64,000 nucleotides of DNA from Pogona vitticeps. Lineage: Eukaryota; Chordata; Lepidosauria; Squamata; Agamidae. This document shows positions 23,579 to 37,100 of the stretch, one piece after another (the stretch's first letter is position 1; each line of letters opens with the position of its first letter). A program made the translations under genes and the position numbers. Location: the NCBI RefSeq assembly GCF_051106095.1, contig NC_135783.1:211812472-211876471 (forward strand), in the 5' to 3' direction. The notes beneath the pieces were generated by a model. That model had not been told where the DNA came from and searched no databases. It saw nothing but the letters and a program-made list of their open reading frames with translations.

Positions 23579-25452
23579 TAGTAATGTCTTAGAGTGACAC
23601 TATAAGTGCCAGTTGATGAGAAAAAGGGGCGGACTACTCTGAGGAACTTGTGCTCTGTTCAACCCTGCACTTCTGCTGTGCAGCTAGAGGAACTTAGTAA
23701 AAAATGTAAAACTTTGCAACAGCCTGTAGCCCCCAAGGGTTGCTAGACTGCAGCACTTAGCAGCTGTAGCCAGCACAGCTGATTGTAATGGATGATGAAA
23801 GTTATAGTTTTGCAACATCTGAAGGGCCACCTGTGATCTAAATAGTGTTTTCACAGTCATTACACATCTAAAAGTTAGGGACATTAACTTTTAGTTTTGT
23901 TTCTTCTTCAATGCAGTAAATCCACCTTCTGAGTATTGCCCTCCCAGCCTTTAGCACTTTTATTCTTTTTCATCCTCTGAGAGCTAACTCTGATCAAACA
24001 GCAATACATTTCCAGTTTGTAATCAGACCTGTTTCGATAAAACCTATCTGTCTGTCATCACCACCTCTCACATTTTCCTTTCTGGCACTCGTGAGTTCTC
24101 ACTCCTGTGCACATGGGAGAATATTGTCAGTCGATCTAGTCTAGACAACCGTCTCTTGAGTGTCTGATGTATCACCCATTTATTGAGTAGGAGAGCTGCT
24201 TCTGCTCAGCTTAAGAGCCAACACCCGGAACATGTAAATCTGACTGTCATACTTTGTAGAATGGTTTAAAAGACACACAATACTGTATAAAAGTGTTAAG
24301 GACACCGTAATTCACACTGGTTTACTGCATCCAGTGGCCAAAAACACAAATGATCCACATACTGTAGGCTCGCACATTGCCAAACAGCCACATTCGAGTA
24401 GTTTTCCTGAGATCTTTAACCTTTAAAGCAGTAAGGATTGCAAAGATCTATACACACAGGGCTTCTTGTGTATCTGCATAGCCATTACTCAACTTTTTGT
24501 AATGCAGACAGTAACAGTAACACCATTTGGGAAAGAAGAAAGAAGTTGATTAAGCACTTGTAAAGTGGATTATCTTCAAAGGGTTTTGAGCAAGGCTCTG
24601 TAATCCGAAGGCTGAAATTTTAGATGGCTTTAATTGGTGGGTTTCCAAAGGCAACAAAAATGTGGCTGCAGAGTGCAGAGAAATAGCTGAGCTATTCCAA
24701 AAGCACATCAATATCTAAATACATTCTATTCCTTGGATATGCCTGTTGCAAAATTAGTGACTCTTCTTCAATCCATGTTTAAGTATCCCAACAAACAAGA
24801 AAACAAGAGGAACAGTTCATCACTTATGCAATCCTTTCTTGATAAAGGCGCCTTCCAGAATCCTTGATTCTGAAGTATCTCTGTATAAGCAGGCCGCTTA
24901 GAGCAAACCAACAGCCACTCCCTCCACAAACACATGCAAAAAAGGAATGTGCCTTTTGGGGTTAGATTGTAAGAGCCTAAGAAACAAATACTGGCATGAA
25001 AAATCCTTGCAATTCAAAGAAGTTCTGTGCTTTCCTTTCCCCACCCAGCCAACTTCCTGATTCTCCTGTTTGCCTTTTCCATTTCCCTTCCCTTCCCTGA
25101 AAACCACCAAGGTTGCAATGGGGAAAAACATGTCTGTCAATGAAAGGCGATGTGAAAGCACCATGGCAGCTAGTGTTTGGCCATTCCTTTGCTACCAAAC
25201 TATCATTCATCCCTTAGTGCATCAGAGACTTACAAGAACTAGACTGTTCATTATATATCCCCTGTAAGTGCTACCAACTTGATCCACGCTGTAATTAAAC
25301 TGAAGTGCTTGGGCTTCTTCCACTTAAATCGAATAGATTTCAGCAAAACACACCAGCGAGAGCCGAACTAATGATGCAGATCTGTAATTAAGATCCCCCA
25401 TTAGAAAAATAAATCAGACATGGAGAGGAACAAATTGGATCAAGACAACAGA
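23579..25452. other. No gene; one old hAT-MITE-like scrap
   Basis: A degenerate palindromic stretch at about 23712-23830 (TGCAACAGCCTGTAGC ... TTGCAACATCTGAAGGGCC) resembles the hAT MITEs found elsewhere in the window. No coding exon is recognised. Confidence 0.5.
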
Positions 25453-25470
25453 ACTGGGGGTAAGGGTGTT

Positions 25471-26785
25471 TTTTAAAAAAAATTATAATATACAAACTTA
25501 AAAACATTAACAACCTAACATATAATTAACGAAACAGACAAAAAGAAAACAACCAACTAAACATCCTTCCTTCCCCTATGGATCAGAGATTTCACCGTCA
25601 TCTGGACCTCAAATGTCTTCAAGAGGATTCCGGTGAGCACTGAATTCGCTATAGACTGTTTCCCTCTAAGCTTTTGTCTTTTTCTGGGCCCAATTATGTA
25701 TCCGCTTCCAGCCTAGCTTTACAAAGTCTCTTGGTTGATCCCGCAGTGCCTCTGAAAGCATGTCTAGTTCTGCAATGTCCAGTAGCTTCTTTAATAGCTC
25801 ATCCATCGTTGGTGTCTCCTCATTCTTCCATTTTTGGCCCAGAGTAACCTAGTTGCTGTGAATATATACAGTAGACTATATTTTACTTTCTTGTCAATAA
25901 TTTCTGGCATTATATTCAATAATAGCATTTCAGGTTTAAAATTCAGTTCTTGTTGAACAGTTTATTTTGCCATTTCCAAAGCCTGTATCCAGAATTTTTT
26001 TGCTTTTTCACATGACCACCACATATGATAGTAAGTGCCTGGATTATTTTTTACACTTCCAACAAACATTACTGTTACCTTCTGACATTTTTCCCAATCT
26101 TACAGGGGTAAAATGCCATCTATGAAACATTTCAAGAATGTTTTCTCTTAGATTCACTGGCTTAATCATTTTATGATTCTACATCTTTGTCCATTCGTCA
26201 ATATCAATATTGTCCCCAAAATTTTGTGCCCATTTTACCATCGTCTCCTTCACCCTCATATCCTCCAAGTCATATTCCAATAAGTATGTATACATTTTTT
26301 TATTTTCTCATTAGTGTAGATCCATAATTCATCCACCTGGACTTTCCCCTCAAAAAAGCCCATAATTTTATCCTTTTTATATCTTGATTCTAATTTCAAT
26401 ACTGACCCCCAATCTGTAGCTAGACCGTTTCTCTAGATCTTGTCTTTTATATTCTGATCTTTAGTTACTAAATCTTTATATGTGAGTAACGCTCCCTTCT
26501 GATTCAATACTTTCAAAGTGAATGCTTCTATTGGAGCTACCCATATTGGAATTTTCTTGTAAGTTTGTGTTTGAAATTTTTGCCTTGCTAAGTGTAGCAC
26601 CTTCCTCAGAATATGTTCTGCAAAATGTGATTGTTCTTTGTATTTCCCATACCACACATATGCATGCCAACCCATTTCTAGATCATGAACCTCCAATTTC
26701 AATAATCTTTGATTTTCCAATGTTGTCCATTCTTTTATCCAGACCACAACACATGCCTTATAATATAATAGCCAGTTCGGTAGTC
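25471..26785 (-). mobile_element. L1 LINE 3' portion, 5'-truncated
   Basis: The target duplication CTGGGGGTAAGGGTGT (about 25453-25470) and CTGGGGGTAGGGTGT (26786-26800) brackets the element, and an A/T-rich tail lies at its low-coordinate end. Minus-strand translation near 26433-26747 reads LLKLEVHDLEMGWHAYVWYGKYK. This is typical of the C-terminal part of L1 ORF2. Frames are broken further downstream, so the copy is dead. Confidence 0.85.
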
Positions 26786-26800
26786 CTGGGGGTAGGGTGT

Positions 26801-29249
26801 TTAATCTTCCTTTCCCTGATTAAAAATCACCCTTAAACTTCTATTGTTATATATTAATAACAATACACTCAATTCAGCATGTGCAGATACTTATACATAT
26901 AGCCAAAAACATTACCATCTTGGGAGACAGGATTGCTGGATCTCAGTGTATTGGCAGAAATATCAAGGAATGGGCTCTGCTTCTCTGGACCTCCAGGTGG
27001 GGGCAAATGTAATGATTTTCTTTTTTTAATGTGAGAGCTGTCTTCAAAGTTTCCATGCCCGCTGTTCTATTCTATTCTTTTCCAGTGAGTGGCAGGATTA
27101 ATTGGCTCAGGCTGATGAGTAGGTACTTTGGGCATGCTTCCTTTCCAACCCTGGCCTGCCCTTCCTCTGTGACATCATCAAGACACCCACCCACCCCATC
27201 CTAGATTTCCAGAAGAGGAATGCTGCTAAACTCTAGCATTCTTCAGGACAAATAAACAACCCTAAAAGGAAAGAGAAACCCCCCAACAGCTCTACGAACA
27301 CTGAATGTGCTCAGTGGTCCTAGAATGTGATTGCTAGAAGACAAAGATGGAAAGTCGTAGTGCATGTGGGTAAACAGACTTGAAATATTTGCAGGAAGGG
27401 CATGACTTGGCTGGCAAGAAGCCTGAAATGGAGCACTCGACACCACAATTTGCTCTAGGTCCTAATTGTGAATAGATGGCTAATCGTAATCATTTGGGTT
27501 CTACAGGAGATATCTAAAAGAGCACCTTCTCTTGCACGCGGACACCCAAGCCTGGCAAAGATTAACAGAGGGGGCCCTGAGTCTCCTTGTTTTTTTTGAG
27601 ACTAGGGGTTAATAACCAGAGAGAGGATTTTTTGAATGGCAGCACTCAGGATGTGAAAAGTCCTCCCCAGGGAGGCCTGCCTGATCCCTAATTGGATGTC
27701 TTTCCAGTAACTGATGTCTTTCCGAAACTGCTTTATTTCCTTAAGAATTGTACAACATGGCTCCAAAGTGAACTCTAAGCAAATTTCTTTTATTAGTTCT
27801 CCTTGTTGTTATTGGTCTGCTGTGTTTTACAGGTCTTAACATTTCTATTGTGTTTATTTTTGTGAACAGACAGGAAGATTATATAAAGTTTCTGTAAATA
27901 AATATAAAGAAGTGGGTTATCCTTCAGACATCCTAGGACCTGACTACCTACCAGTTTTAAAATCAAAACCGGCGCTTTGGATTGGGTCTAAGTGCAAATT
28001 ATAAAGCAGCCTAGAGGGGAAAATATTCAGACTTACTGTATTTCTGAGCCCTGATCTGCTGAATTTAGGGCAAGGAATTAGGGAAGTCAGAAGCTATTGC
28101 TATTAGCTGCTCATTAGCAAGGACTTCTGAACTACTGTATAACAGCGGCCTACAGAACAAACCTATATGTTGTCTATTAGAGAGCATGAGTGTACGTCTA
28201 CTCAGAAATAAATCCCATTTTTATGGAAGCAATTACAGTAACCCCCAAGAAAACAGTCCTTAGGCTTCTGGAGATAAAGGATCAAGGAGTTGCTGGCACT
28301 TGGAAAAAACTGATTTTTTTTTTGGTTTAGAGCTCCTACAGTATTTGCACACAGCCCAAAAATGTTCTTGAATATGCTGGAGATGAGTTAAAAAGAAAAT
28401 AGGTTTTAAAATAACAAAATGTTATTGTGGGAGTGGAGACCAATATAAAAGTTATGATGATAGAAGATGGCATCAAGGTGTGAAAGTAAGAGAAGTGACA
28501 ATTTGAGCAGTAAACAGAGTTTATGAGGAAGGCAATAATAGACTATTCTATGTAAACAGAGATGTGAGCTGCTGGAATCCTGTACACATTTACTACAGCA
28601 TGATACCCATTTAACACAGTAGAATTTAATTTTGAGCAGAGAGGCATAGAATTGCCCTGCCCCTGTCAGTAAGAGGGACAGGAAATATCACAAAAATACC
28701 TATATCTCAATACATTTTTTAAAAAAATACAATAACAGAGTCTTAAGATTCGAATTAGTAAAAAAAAAATCTTGGAATTAAAATGCATTGAAGTTTATTT
28801 ATACTGAAATCCTATACCCAGAGGTAAATCCTATTGAGTTAAATGAGGTTTGCTCCTGGGTAGGATATAGGGCTGTGGTTAAAATAATGAGAAATATTAA
28901 CTGCCCTGATTTCTCTCCCCATCACCTCCACTCCTTAAAAAAAATATTTATGTGACTTGAATATACCCTGAAGGGACTAACAGCCAATATCAGATGAAAG
29001 ATTTGAATTAAACACTTCTTTTAAGAAGTGTGAAGAATAACCATCTCGACTCGTGGGAACGCAGCTCACAAGGCTCCATCTTGAACAGAGAAACCTTTTT
29101 TTCTTTTTAAAATATTCTTTCTAAGAGTTTTAAAACGGCTTATTAGCTTTGAACAACAACAAAAAAGCAAACGATGCGATTTGAATGTCTGGATTTAGGA
29201 CCTACAGGTCGGTGCCATAGCAGCCTCTGACCATACGCAGAATGCTTTT
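26801..29249. other. No gene; two weak palindromic repeat copies
   Basis: Stretches near 28190-28245 (GTCTACTCAGAAATAAATCC) and 28800-28875 (AATCCTATACCCAGAGG ... TCCTGGGTAGGATATAGGG) belong to a recurrent short palindromic squamate repeat. Otherwise nothing is recognised upstream of the CpG island. Confidence 0.5.
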
Positions 29250-29596
29250 CGCCCTGACACAGACGGGCGGGGAGGGGGGGAGGGAGAAGAGGAGAAATCA
29301 TCATGAAAGCAAAGGCTGCATTTTGCAGGTGGGGAGGAGTGCCTCCACAGTATAACTTCGTTCAATACACGATCTTCTCCCTTTTCCGCGGGCAGGTCGC
29401 TAACGCGTCAAGAAGTCTGACACCTCTTTCTGGAAGGCGTGGAGTCTGAAAGACACGTTTTCAAATATGGGGGAGGGGGGGAAACCTTTCCCAAGAAAAG
29501 GGGGCTTTTGTTCAGGAGGGGGAGGAAAGGAAACCTGCCCCTTGAGGGACAAAAGCCCCCTCGCCGAAGAGGGGGCGCGTCGGTGGACACACGTAC

Positions 29597-29624
29597 GTGT
29601 GTGTGTGTGTGTGTGTGTGTGTGT
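29597..29624 (+). repeat. (GT)n microsatellite
   Basis: A run of GT units within the CpG island. It makes an artificial Val-Cys reading frame. Confidence 0.95.
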
Positions 29625-29853
29625 CGACGAGTGGGGGAGGGAGAGAGAGAGATAAGGGAAGCATCAGCGCGGGAAGGGGGCTGAGGCCGCGTGGGCGTGG
29701 CCCGCGGGTGCCTTTCGCGTCGCCCCGGCTGAGGGTGCGATGCGGGCTTTGCCCTGCAGGGGGCGAGCCTCTGCTGCTGGCTAGCGCCTGGAATTGCGCC
29801 GGGAGGAAATGATGTGCCTGCTGCTGCCTGGTTAATTACAGCTCCAGACGCCC

Positions 29854-29858
29854 ATTGG
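29854..29858 (-). promoter_or_regulatory. Inverted CCAAT box
   Basis: CCCATTGGCAG contains ATTGG, a possible NF-Y site. It lies roughly 50-100 bases upstream of the likely start region and the (CT)n tract. Confidence 0.45.
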
Positions 29859-29900
29859 CAGAGCAGGGAGCAGCCACTTCCTCCTTCCCCCCCCCCCCCC

Positions 29901-29936
<36 letters not shown>

Positions 29937-30382
29937 GCTGTACAGTATTCCCGGCTGGGTGGCCCCTCCTCCTCCTCCCCGCCAGCCGCCCCCTCCCTCC
30001 TTTCTTCCCCGCCGGAGCCTTGCCTTGCCTCGGCTCGCCGGGCTGCCTCTTTGCAACTTTGCGCTCGCCGCCCGCTGCCGCCAACTTTTCCCCGGCGCGG
30101 CTCGGCGGCAGCACCTTCCTCCTCCTCCTCCTCCTCCTCCCTCGGCTCCTCAAGGTTGCAGCCGCCGCCGCTCCGGTGGTGGTGGTGGTGGTCGAGGAGA
30201 AGACACCGCCGGAAGGGCGACGGGGCGCCGTGTGTGGTGGGGGGAGATGCGGCCGGGAGCAGCGCCGTGATCCGAACGCGGGACCCCGGCGGCGGCGGCG
30301 GCGGCGGCGGCGGGTTGCTTCTCCGCCGTCAGAGCGGCTGCCACCAGAACAAGGCGAGGCGGCCGTCGCTGCAGTGAAGCCG

Positions 30383-30433
30383 ATGGACGGGAAGTCCCTG
30401 CTTGTCTTCCTCCTCCTCCTCCTCCTCCTCTAG
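30383..30433 (+). other. Upstream ORF, leucine-rich, 16 codons
   Basis: ATG at 30383 encodes MDGKSLLVF followed by seven leucines and a TAG at 30431-30433. It ends 62 bases before the ATG at 30496. The leucines come from a (CTC)n run. It reads like the start of a signal peptide but is closed at once by a stop. It could be a translation-attenuating uORF, or the triplet run could have altered an older start. Confidence 0.45.
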
Positions 30434-30495
30434 CTGCGCCTGGGGATCCCCCACGGCTCTCCCCCCCTCCCCGCTTTGCCTTTGTCTGCGGTGCT

Positions 30496-30503
30496 ATGAG
30501 GAG
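30496..30503 (+). CDS. Putative first coding exon end of an unnamed host gene
   Basis: ATG AGG AG is followed directly by GTGAGTG, a near-perfect vertebrate splice donor at 30504. The ATG has G at -3. If this is the true start, the exon codes only Met-Arg and part of a third codon (intron phase 2), and the gene continues to the right beyond the window. The start may instead lie in a later exon, leaving this exon untranslated. No gene name can be given from so little sequence. Confidence 0.35.
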
Positions 30504-31333
30504 GTGAGTGGATCTCCCTGCCGGATCTAGAGCTCGCCCTTGCTCGCCGCCTCCCGATTTGGGCCCCCGAAGGCGTCCCCTTTCTCCCTTTACACCTCGG
30601 GTGGGGAAAAAAAATCCGCCTCGACTATAGGACTGAAGCCAATTACTAGGGGGGGGGGGAGCAGGGGGAGGACGAGGGAGATCCTTCGAGGCGATCGGCG
30701 CTGCCCACCCCGCGCTGGCTTCCCCCCCCCCCCCCTTTTGATGATCGGGAAAAATATGCTAGATTCCTATGCTAGATTTCATTTATTTAAAGTGTTAAAA
30801 GTAATACCGAGCCAGGGACTCGAACTGGCGGGGCTTTCGGTGTGATTTTTTTTCCTGCAGTGCTTGCTGAGGTTCAGAAATCGTGGTTTAGGATAAAAAA
30901 GGGCGTTCAGCTTGCGAATCCTCGGCGGGGCGGAAAATCTCCCCAAGGCGCGGATGTTCCACGTCGGCTTTTGCTTGGCTTCGGAAACTTGGAGGAGATT
31001 TTGGGGAAGAGGGGGGCGGTCGGGAAGGCAGGCAGGCATATCCTCTTTATCACTCCGAGGAGGTATCCTGTATAATCTCTCTTGCGGCAGGAAGGGGGAG
31101 GGGGGGAGGAGGAGGAGGAGGAGGAGGGAGGGAGGGGGGGAGGGAGGGAAGGAAACAAAATCTCTGTAAACTTTCCTTGGCTCCCTCCCTCCTCTGCTGG
31201 CTACGGCCTTCCATAGCATCAAAGCAAGGAATGTGGGATTCATCTCAGGATGCCCACAGGGCAGCTGTGGTTGCAGATGTTACTCATTACTTTGCCAAGG
31301 ATAAGCCCCTCCCTCTCTTGTGGCAGGGAGGGT

Positions 31334-31376
<43 letters not shown>

Positions 31377-32995
31377 TGAGTGAGAGAGAGAGAGAGAGAG
31401 AGAGAGAAGCTTGGGAAAGTGGTAAGCAAACGTTGAGAGTTTGGTTTGACACAATAAGGCTGTTGTAGGATTTATTTATTTATTTTGGTCCCCCCCCCCC
31501 AAAATGAATGTTTCACTTTGGTCTATATATGGTATTAAGCGGGGCAGGCTGACTGTTACCTGTAAAGGCGTTGGGAGGGTGCAGAAGGCTGGATGTGTTT
31601 TTAATCATCAAGTTGCTTGGTAAAGCAGTGTGAAAACACAACTCTGTTTTTTGACTGACAGATGTTGGCTTCTTTTATTCCAGACGGTTGAGAAATGCCT
31701 TAGTAGACGATAAAGCAAAGTCAGCAGACCGCCTTGTGGCATAAAGACTTGCCAGGCTTATTTGGCTTACTTTTTTTTGTGAAGTGCTGCCTTTTTCCTC
31801 AATTACCTCATTAAGTGCTGGTGTACATTAAAAGTTGTCAATCTTGTTCCTGAAAAACACAGAAATCAGTGGTGTGGTGTGTGGGTGTGTGTGTTTAAAC
31901 CACTTCTGCTTGTTGACCCGTGAGGTCTAGTCAAAGAAATGCTCAAAAAAAAAAAAAAAAAAACTAGTGAGGCCACAAAACCTGTAGTTTGGCAGTTGCT
32001 TTTTTTGGACATCATTTTAGTTGGGGGGGGGGGAGATATTGAGGTGCTGGCCTGCTCGAGGAGGGCCCTCTCTTTTGGCCCATGTGAGTGAAACAGCTGT
32101 CTTCTAAATCTTCATATTGGCAAAAAGTACTTTTTGAGGGAGAACTGCCTGTAATGACAGTTGCACCAGTAGTTTCCACCTCTGGCTTTCTTTTTGTTGT
32201 GTTGGTGTGCATGCATAGTTGTTTATTCAGTGAGTGGGATACAGGGGGCATTAATTTCCAACTGGCAAAATTGTTTGCATGATTGGTCTTATGCAGTCAA
32301 TGGGATTTTGGCTAGCGTCTAATTTCTGAGAGGTTCATTTTGGCATTGGCAGGGGTATGGAAAAGGGCATAATTTTTTTTAATCAACAAATATCCTGAAA
32401 TTAATTGACTATCATAACTGGTTCTCAATATAAACATGTGAAAGTGTTGTAAGTCTACAAACTAGTTGCATTTTAAGGGGTTATGAATGTAAACAGCCTT
32501 CCCAATGCACAAACCGCCTTTTCATGTTGCAATCTGGACTCATTGTGTATTTGCCGTGGGAAACTAGACTGATTGGTGAGTTGTGGTGTCAGCTTTTGAA
32601 GATAGCAGTGCACTGTGTGTCAGGTGCCCTACATGCTGACTAAACAGACTGTTGTCTATAGAAGTGCCACAGCATGTGATTGCTTGCTACATTTCTATAC
32701 CTCCTTTCTGCCAGAGCGTTCCAACACAGACAGGCTGTGTTTCCACTCTTTGATCTTCATTAATAATCTGCATTTTATTGCAAGTCCGTACATCTTGTGA
32801 TAATCTGTAAGCATAATGACATAGTCTTGAAATAATGCGTTCCTTTGCATTTCAAGTACTCACCCTTGAGTAACATAGGCTAACCCTGTTCCCCCGGAAG
32901 CTGTCTCATTAACTTAAATGAACACTGATATTAGTGTAAGTGGGAGAGTCTTGTCTAGCCAGGATTGCTGACAGTTTATCTCCTTTGGCATAATA
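30504..32995 (+). other. Putative start of a long first intron
   Basis: From the donor at 30504 to the window end no convincing coding exon is seen on the plus strand. This part has GA-rich and GGA triplet runs (31090-31150) and homopolymers near 30650, 30723, 31490, 31945 and 32023. No repeats with clear identity occur until 32996. Confidence 0.4.
31331..31407 (+). repeat. (GT)n then (GA)n microsatellite
   Basis: GT units up to about 31358 are followed by GA units to 31407, with one TGAGTGAG interruption. Open frames across it are artefacts. Confidence 0.95.
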
Positions 32996-33133
32996 CAGTG
33001 GTTCTTAACCTTGGGTAACCCAGGTGTCCTTGGACTGCAATTCCCAGAAGCCTTCACCACCAGCCGTGCTGGCTAAGGTTTCTGGGAGTTGCAGTCCAGG
33101 AACACCTGGGTTACCCAAGGTTGAGAACCACAG
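32996..33133. mobile_element. hAT-like MITE, near-perfect palindrome
   Basis: The left end CAGTGGTTCTTAACCTTGGG and the right end CCCAAGGTTGAGAACCACAG are inverted copies. The centre carries AATTCCCAGAAGCC and its inverse TTTCTGGGAGTTGCAG. The 8 bp flanks match only partly. Confidence 0.85.
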
Positions 33134-33305
33134 GCTAAAATATGGTTGTTCTTACGTATTGCAAGTATGGATGTTTAACTGTATACTTCTCAACGAAACT
33201 TGGTATCCCCACCCCTGCAGAAGATCTATGTTGGAAAATGAATTTCATTCTGAAACGTGTGGCTCTGTTTTGTACAGTTACTGGTGTATCTAAAGTGATT
33301 TAGAG

Positions 33306-33437
33306 CAGTACTTCTCAAACCTTTGGCCTTCCAGATGTTTTGGACTACACTTCCCAGAATCCTTGTCCATCAGCCATGGTGGCTGGAACTTCTGGGAGCT
33401 GAAGTCCAAACGATTTGGAGGATGAAGGCTGGAGACT
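33306..33437. mobile_element. hAT-like MITE, degenerate
   Basis: It starts CAGTACTTCTCAAACCTTTG and has the family centre CACTTCCCAGAATCC ... AACTTCTGGGAGCTGAAG. The right end is degraded, so the limit is approximate. Confidence 0.7.
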
Positions 33438-33827
33438 TGTTACCGGTTTCCCTGCCCTAGGTTTGGCTTAGACCAGGGAGAATCCATCAGAATTCCGTGT
33501 AGGTTTGTTCAGAATCTGTGGGTCTCTCTGGAAAATATATATGGGGATCTTGTGGCATCCCATCAGTATTATTCGTCTGGCCAGCAGCTAGGAATACGGG
33601 GGTGTCTGGAGGCTGACCGATTTGCTACTCTTAATAGTGTTTGGGGTTAAGAAGCTGAGTGACTGAGATGTAGGAGAGAGGCTACATATTGACATCGGAT
33701 TCAATTAAAACGGAGCACAGTCAACAGGATTTCTTCTGCCTAAGCATGGTAGAAGTGAACAGGATTGCTTCAAGTAAGACTTGCAGAGAAGAACTTCATG
33801 AAGGATTTCACCCCTGTGATCAATTTC

Positions 33828-34186
<359 letters not shown>

Positions 34187-37100
34187 CCACGAAGGGCTCC
34201 CAGTTTCTGTGGTCTAAGACAGCTGCCTCCGCTGTGGCCAAACAATCCAAGTGATGTGTTACGTAAACAGTAATTTTAAACTCTCATTCCCATCCAGCAA
34301 TATAGCAGTCTTGCATCAGTGGATATATTACAGAATTTTTAATGCTATTAGTATGTCAGAAGGGTTTTTTTAAAATACAAAATAGGTGGCATGATGACCC
34401 TTCCTTCCAGAAACATCTCCTTTTGGGTTGGACCGTAGGCTTGAGGATGTTGCACTCATCTGGTCTGGCTTTGGGCATTCCAGCGTAATTAGCTTGAGTG
34501 AAGTAGACGAACTTGTTGTTTGTACTCCAGATGGCTTCCCTTGGGTTGTAGTTAGCTGCTAGGGAAATCACAGATATATATTTTTTTGTAGCATTGTTCA
34601 TGCTGTATTCTGGGAAATGCAATATCGCTGGTATGACTCCTGTATGTTGTGGTGATAGGGGGTGGCATTGTTTTAGCAGGTCATGGCGTCATTAATTATT
34701 ACTAATGGCTACCACCCTTTATCTACCTCCCTCTCCATTTTGCACTTGCCATTTGATAAACTTCTTCAAGATCCTTGGTGATGGAACATGTTCTGACTGT
34801 ATTCACAGCTCCAGTTGTGCAACCTTCAGCTCGACAGATGTTTTAGATTTCAGTTCCCATGGTCCCTTGACATGAGCCATGCTGGGTGAGGTAATCCCGG
34901 GATTTCATATCCAATCTGTCTGCAAGGCCAGTGTTCACCTTTCTTGTATCAGACCAACCAACCAGTCCTTGGTTGTGGGAGAGGGGGAAAAAAGCTGCTG
35001 GACCATCAAGCCTTTGTTTCCCCACTGATCACGGTACGTCATCCTTCCAGTTTGATCAGTCCTTCCTGCTTCCTGTGTAGGAGCTGCAATTTTGGTTTGC
35101 GTGTGGTGGGGTTGCAAGACAAATCTCATAGTATGTTTGCTCTTACACATATTGAAGACTTAAGCTACATAAAAGTAGTATCTGCCAAGAGAGTGTTTGT
35201 TACTTTAAATATTCTGACAGTTCAGTTATTCAGTGTATTTAGTATATTTACACTTAACCCTTCAAAACATTGCTGTAGGTTTTTGTGCTGTGACACACAG
35301 GGGTCCCAGTTTAAGAAAAATAGATGTACAGTATATTTCATATGTACTGATGTCGATTTTAAAATCCTGTTTCATGATTAGAAATTCTCGCTCCCTGAAC
35401 ATTTGCTTCTAGAAGAAGAGTCTCCTTTCTTTTTTGCGCTTATAGTGAGTGGCCTTCTGGGTTTGTATGTGCTGTAAAGCATGAAATGATACGAGAATCC
35501 CACCCTAGTTTTCTTTCCAATGAAACCTGAATCATGGAATGAGGAGTGGCCGCAAGGAACAGCTGTGAATCAGCCCACCCCAAATCGGCTGCTCCTCCAG
35601 ATGTTTTTGGCTATAGTTACGCTGGCCATGATGGCTGATGATTGTGGGAGCTGTCCGAGACATGTGAAAAGCATCAGAAAGGGGAAGGAACAGTCCATAT
35701 GCTGTGACCTCCTGATCTCACCTTCCTCTCCATGATAAATATATTTTATTGTAAATTATATGACATGGGGTTGGGACATTGTATGGGGCAGCTCTTTGAG
35801 TTGACATTTCAGTTTGCAAGGATGAAGTTTGGCACAGTTCCCCTTCTTCCCAAGGAAGTGCCCATAAAGGGACAAATGAAACAAAGCTGTCTTGGAGTCG
35901 GCTTTCGGAGCAGAACCATATGGCCATCTCAGCCTTCTCTCATACTTGCGTGGTATGTATAGAGACACTGAAGGCTCACGGCCAGAATGTGGGAACTGCC
36001 CTCTTAACAAAAAGACGAAAAAGTTCACGTCGCCCGTGCTCACATCTGCTTCTAAGATTGAAGGTTGATGTGTGCAGTCCCTGGATGTGTAATAACCATA
36101 TGGATGTTTGGAATAGTTTTATTTTCGTTATTACTGTGGAAACGATTTACATATGCTGAATCTTGTTGTGGATTCCTAGAGCTGGCTTCCTGCAGTAGAG
36201 GAGCCAACTTTATCTTCTTGGTGATCTTGTAAATTGGTTCATGCTGGTTGATAATGACACAAGCTTTCATTTACACCAGGCTATACAGTATCATTCTACC
36301 AGTGGAAACGTTGGTGAAGCTAATACTGTACTGTATATGTGAGTATACATACCCTCTGGAAGTACTTCTGAGAAAAACACATTTAAAATCCTACCCAGAA
36401 CCCATGAAATATACTGTTAATTTATTTATTTTATTTATTTGTGTCCTGCTTTTCTCCTGCGTGCAAAAATACTGTGTACAAAAAAATAGTGCAAGGATTT
36501 TTTTAAAACTGCATTCATATGAAGATTGCATAACTTACTGCAGATAATTGTGGCTAACTGATGAAGTGCTCGATCAAACTTTAGTTGTGCAGCCAGTGAC
36601 ATGAGCAGGCATATGAGTGAAAAACACTATGGCACTTGGTCAGTTAGCTGCAGTTAGCCATGGCAGGTTATGCATACCTTAATATGAAAACCAATAGGAT
36701 TCTGATTATTTAAACAAACAAGCGAGCGAGCAAACAAAGGAAATCAGCTAATCAGCCATTTTGGGCATGTTCTCTTGGAAATGCAGCCCCCAGCACCCTG
36801 CCTATCTTTGGATGGGTTCTTAATCCTGCCAAAGTTGTCCACCCTTCTCCTGGGCCGATATATACCTGGCTACATGGGTCTCTGTTCCCAGGCCGCAGAC
36901 AAAAAGTTCAAATACTGTACATTTTTGTGGAGTTTTAGGGGCAACAAGAGTCTTCTCTTTGCAACCTTTCATGGGAAACCTATCGGGGAAGTGGAGTTGT
37001 AACATTCATTTGTTCTCACATAATCTGTGATGGTTTATTAAGTTTCTTAAAGGGTTATTAAGTTTCTTAAAGGATCACTGGACAAGTGGGTTTTTAAGCA

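Larger units (their letters stand above)
29250..31060. promoter_or_regulatory. CpG island, likely promoter of a host gene
   Basis: The sequence changes abruptly from AT-rich to very GC- and CpG-rich here, with the densest part at about 29560-30450. It contains an inverted CCAAT box (ATTGG at 29854-29858), an Ets-like CACTTCCTCC near 29876-29885, a (CT)n tract at about 29906-29934, GGC and CTC triplet runs, and a splice-donor match at 30504. No LINE, SINE or LTR explains it. I infer a vertebrate CpG-island promoter driving a plus-strand gene with transcription starting near 29900-29960. Long Pro/Arg/Ser-rich open frames here are composition artefacts. Confidence 0.8.

Noticed and set aside
29408-30433. 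Several 70-190 codon Pro/Ser/Arg-rich open frames in the CpG island
   Set aside because: They arise from GC-rich triplet and dinucleotide repeats with few chances for stops, overlap on both strands, and show no domain.
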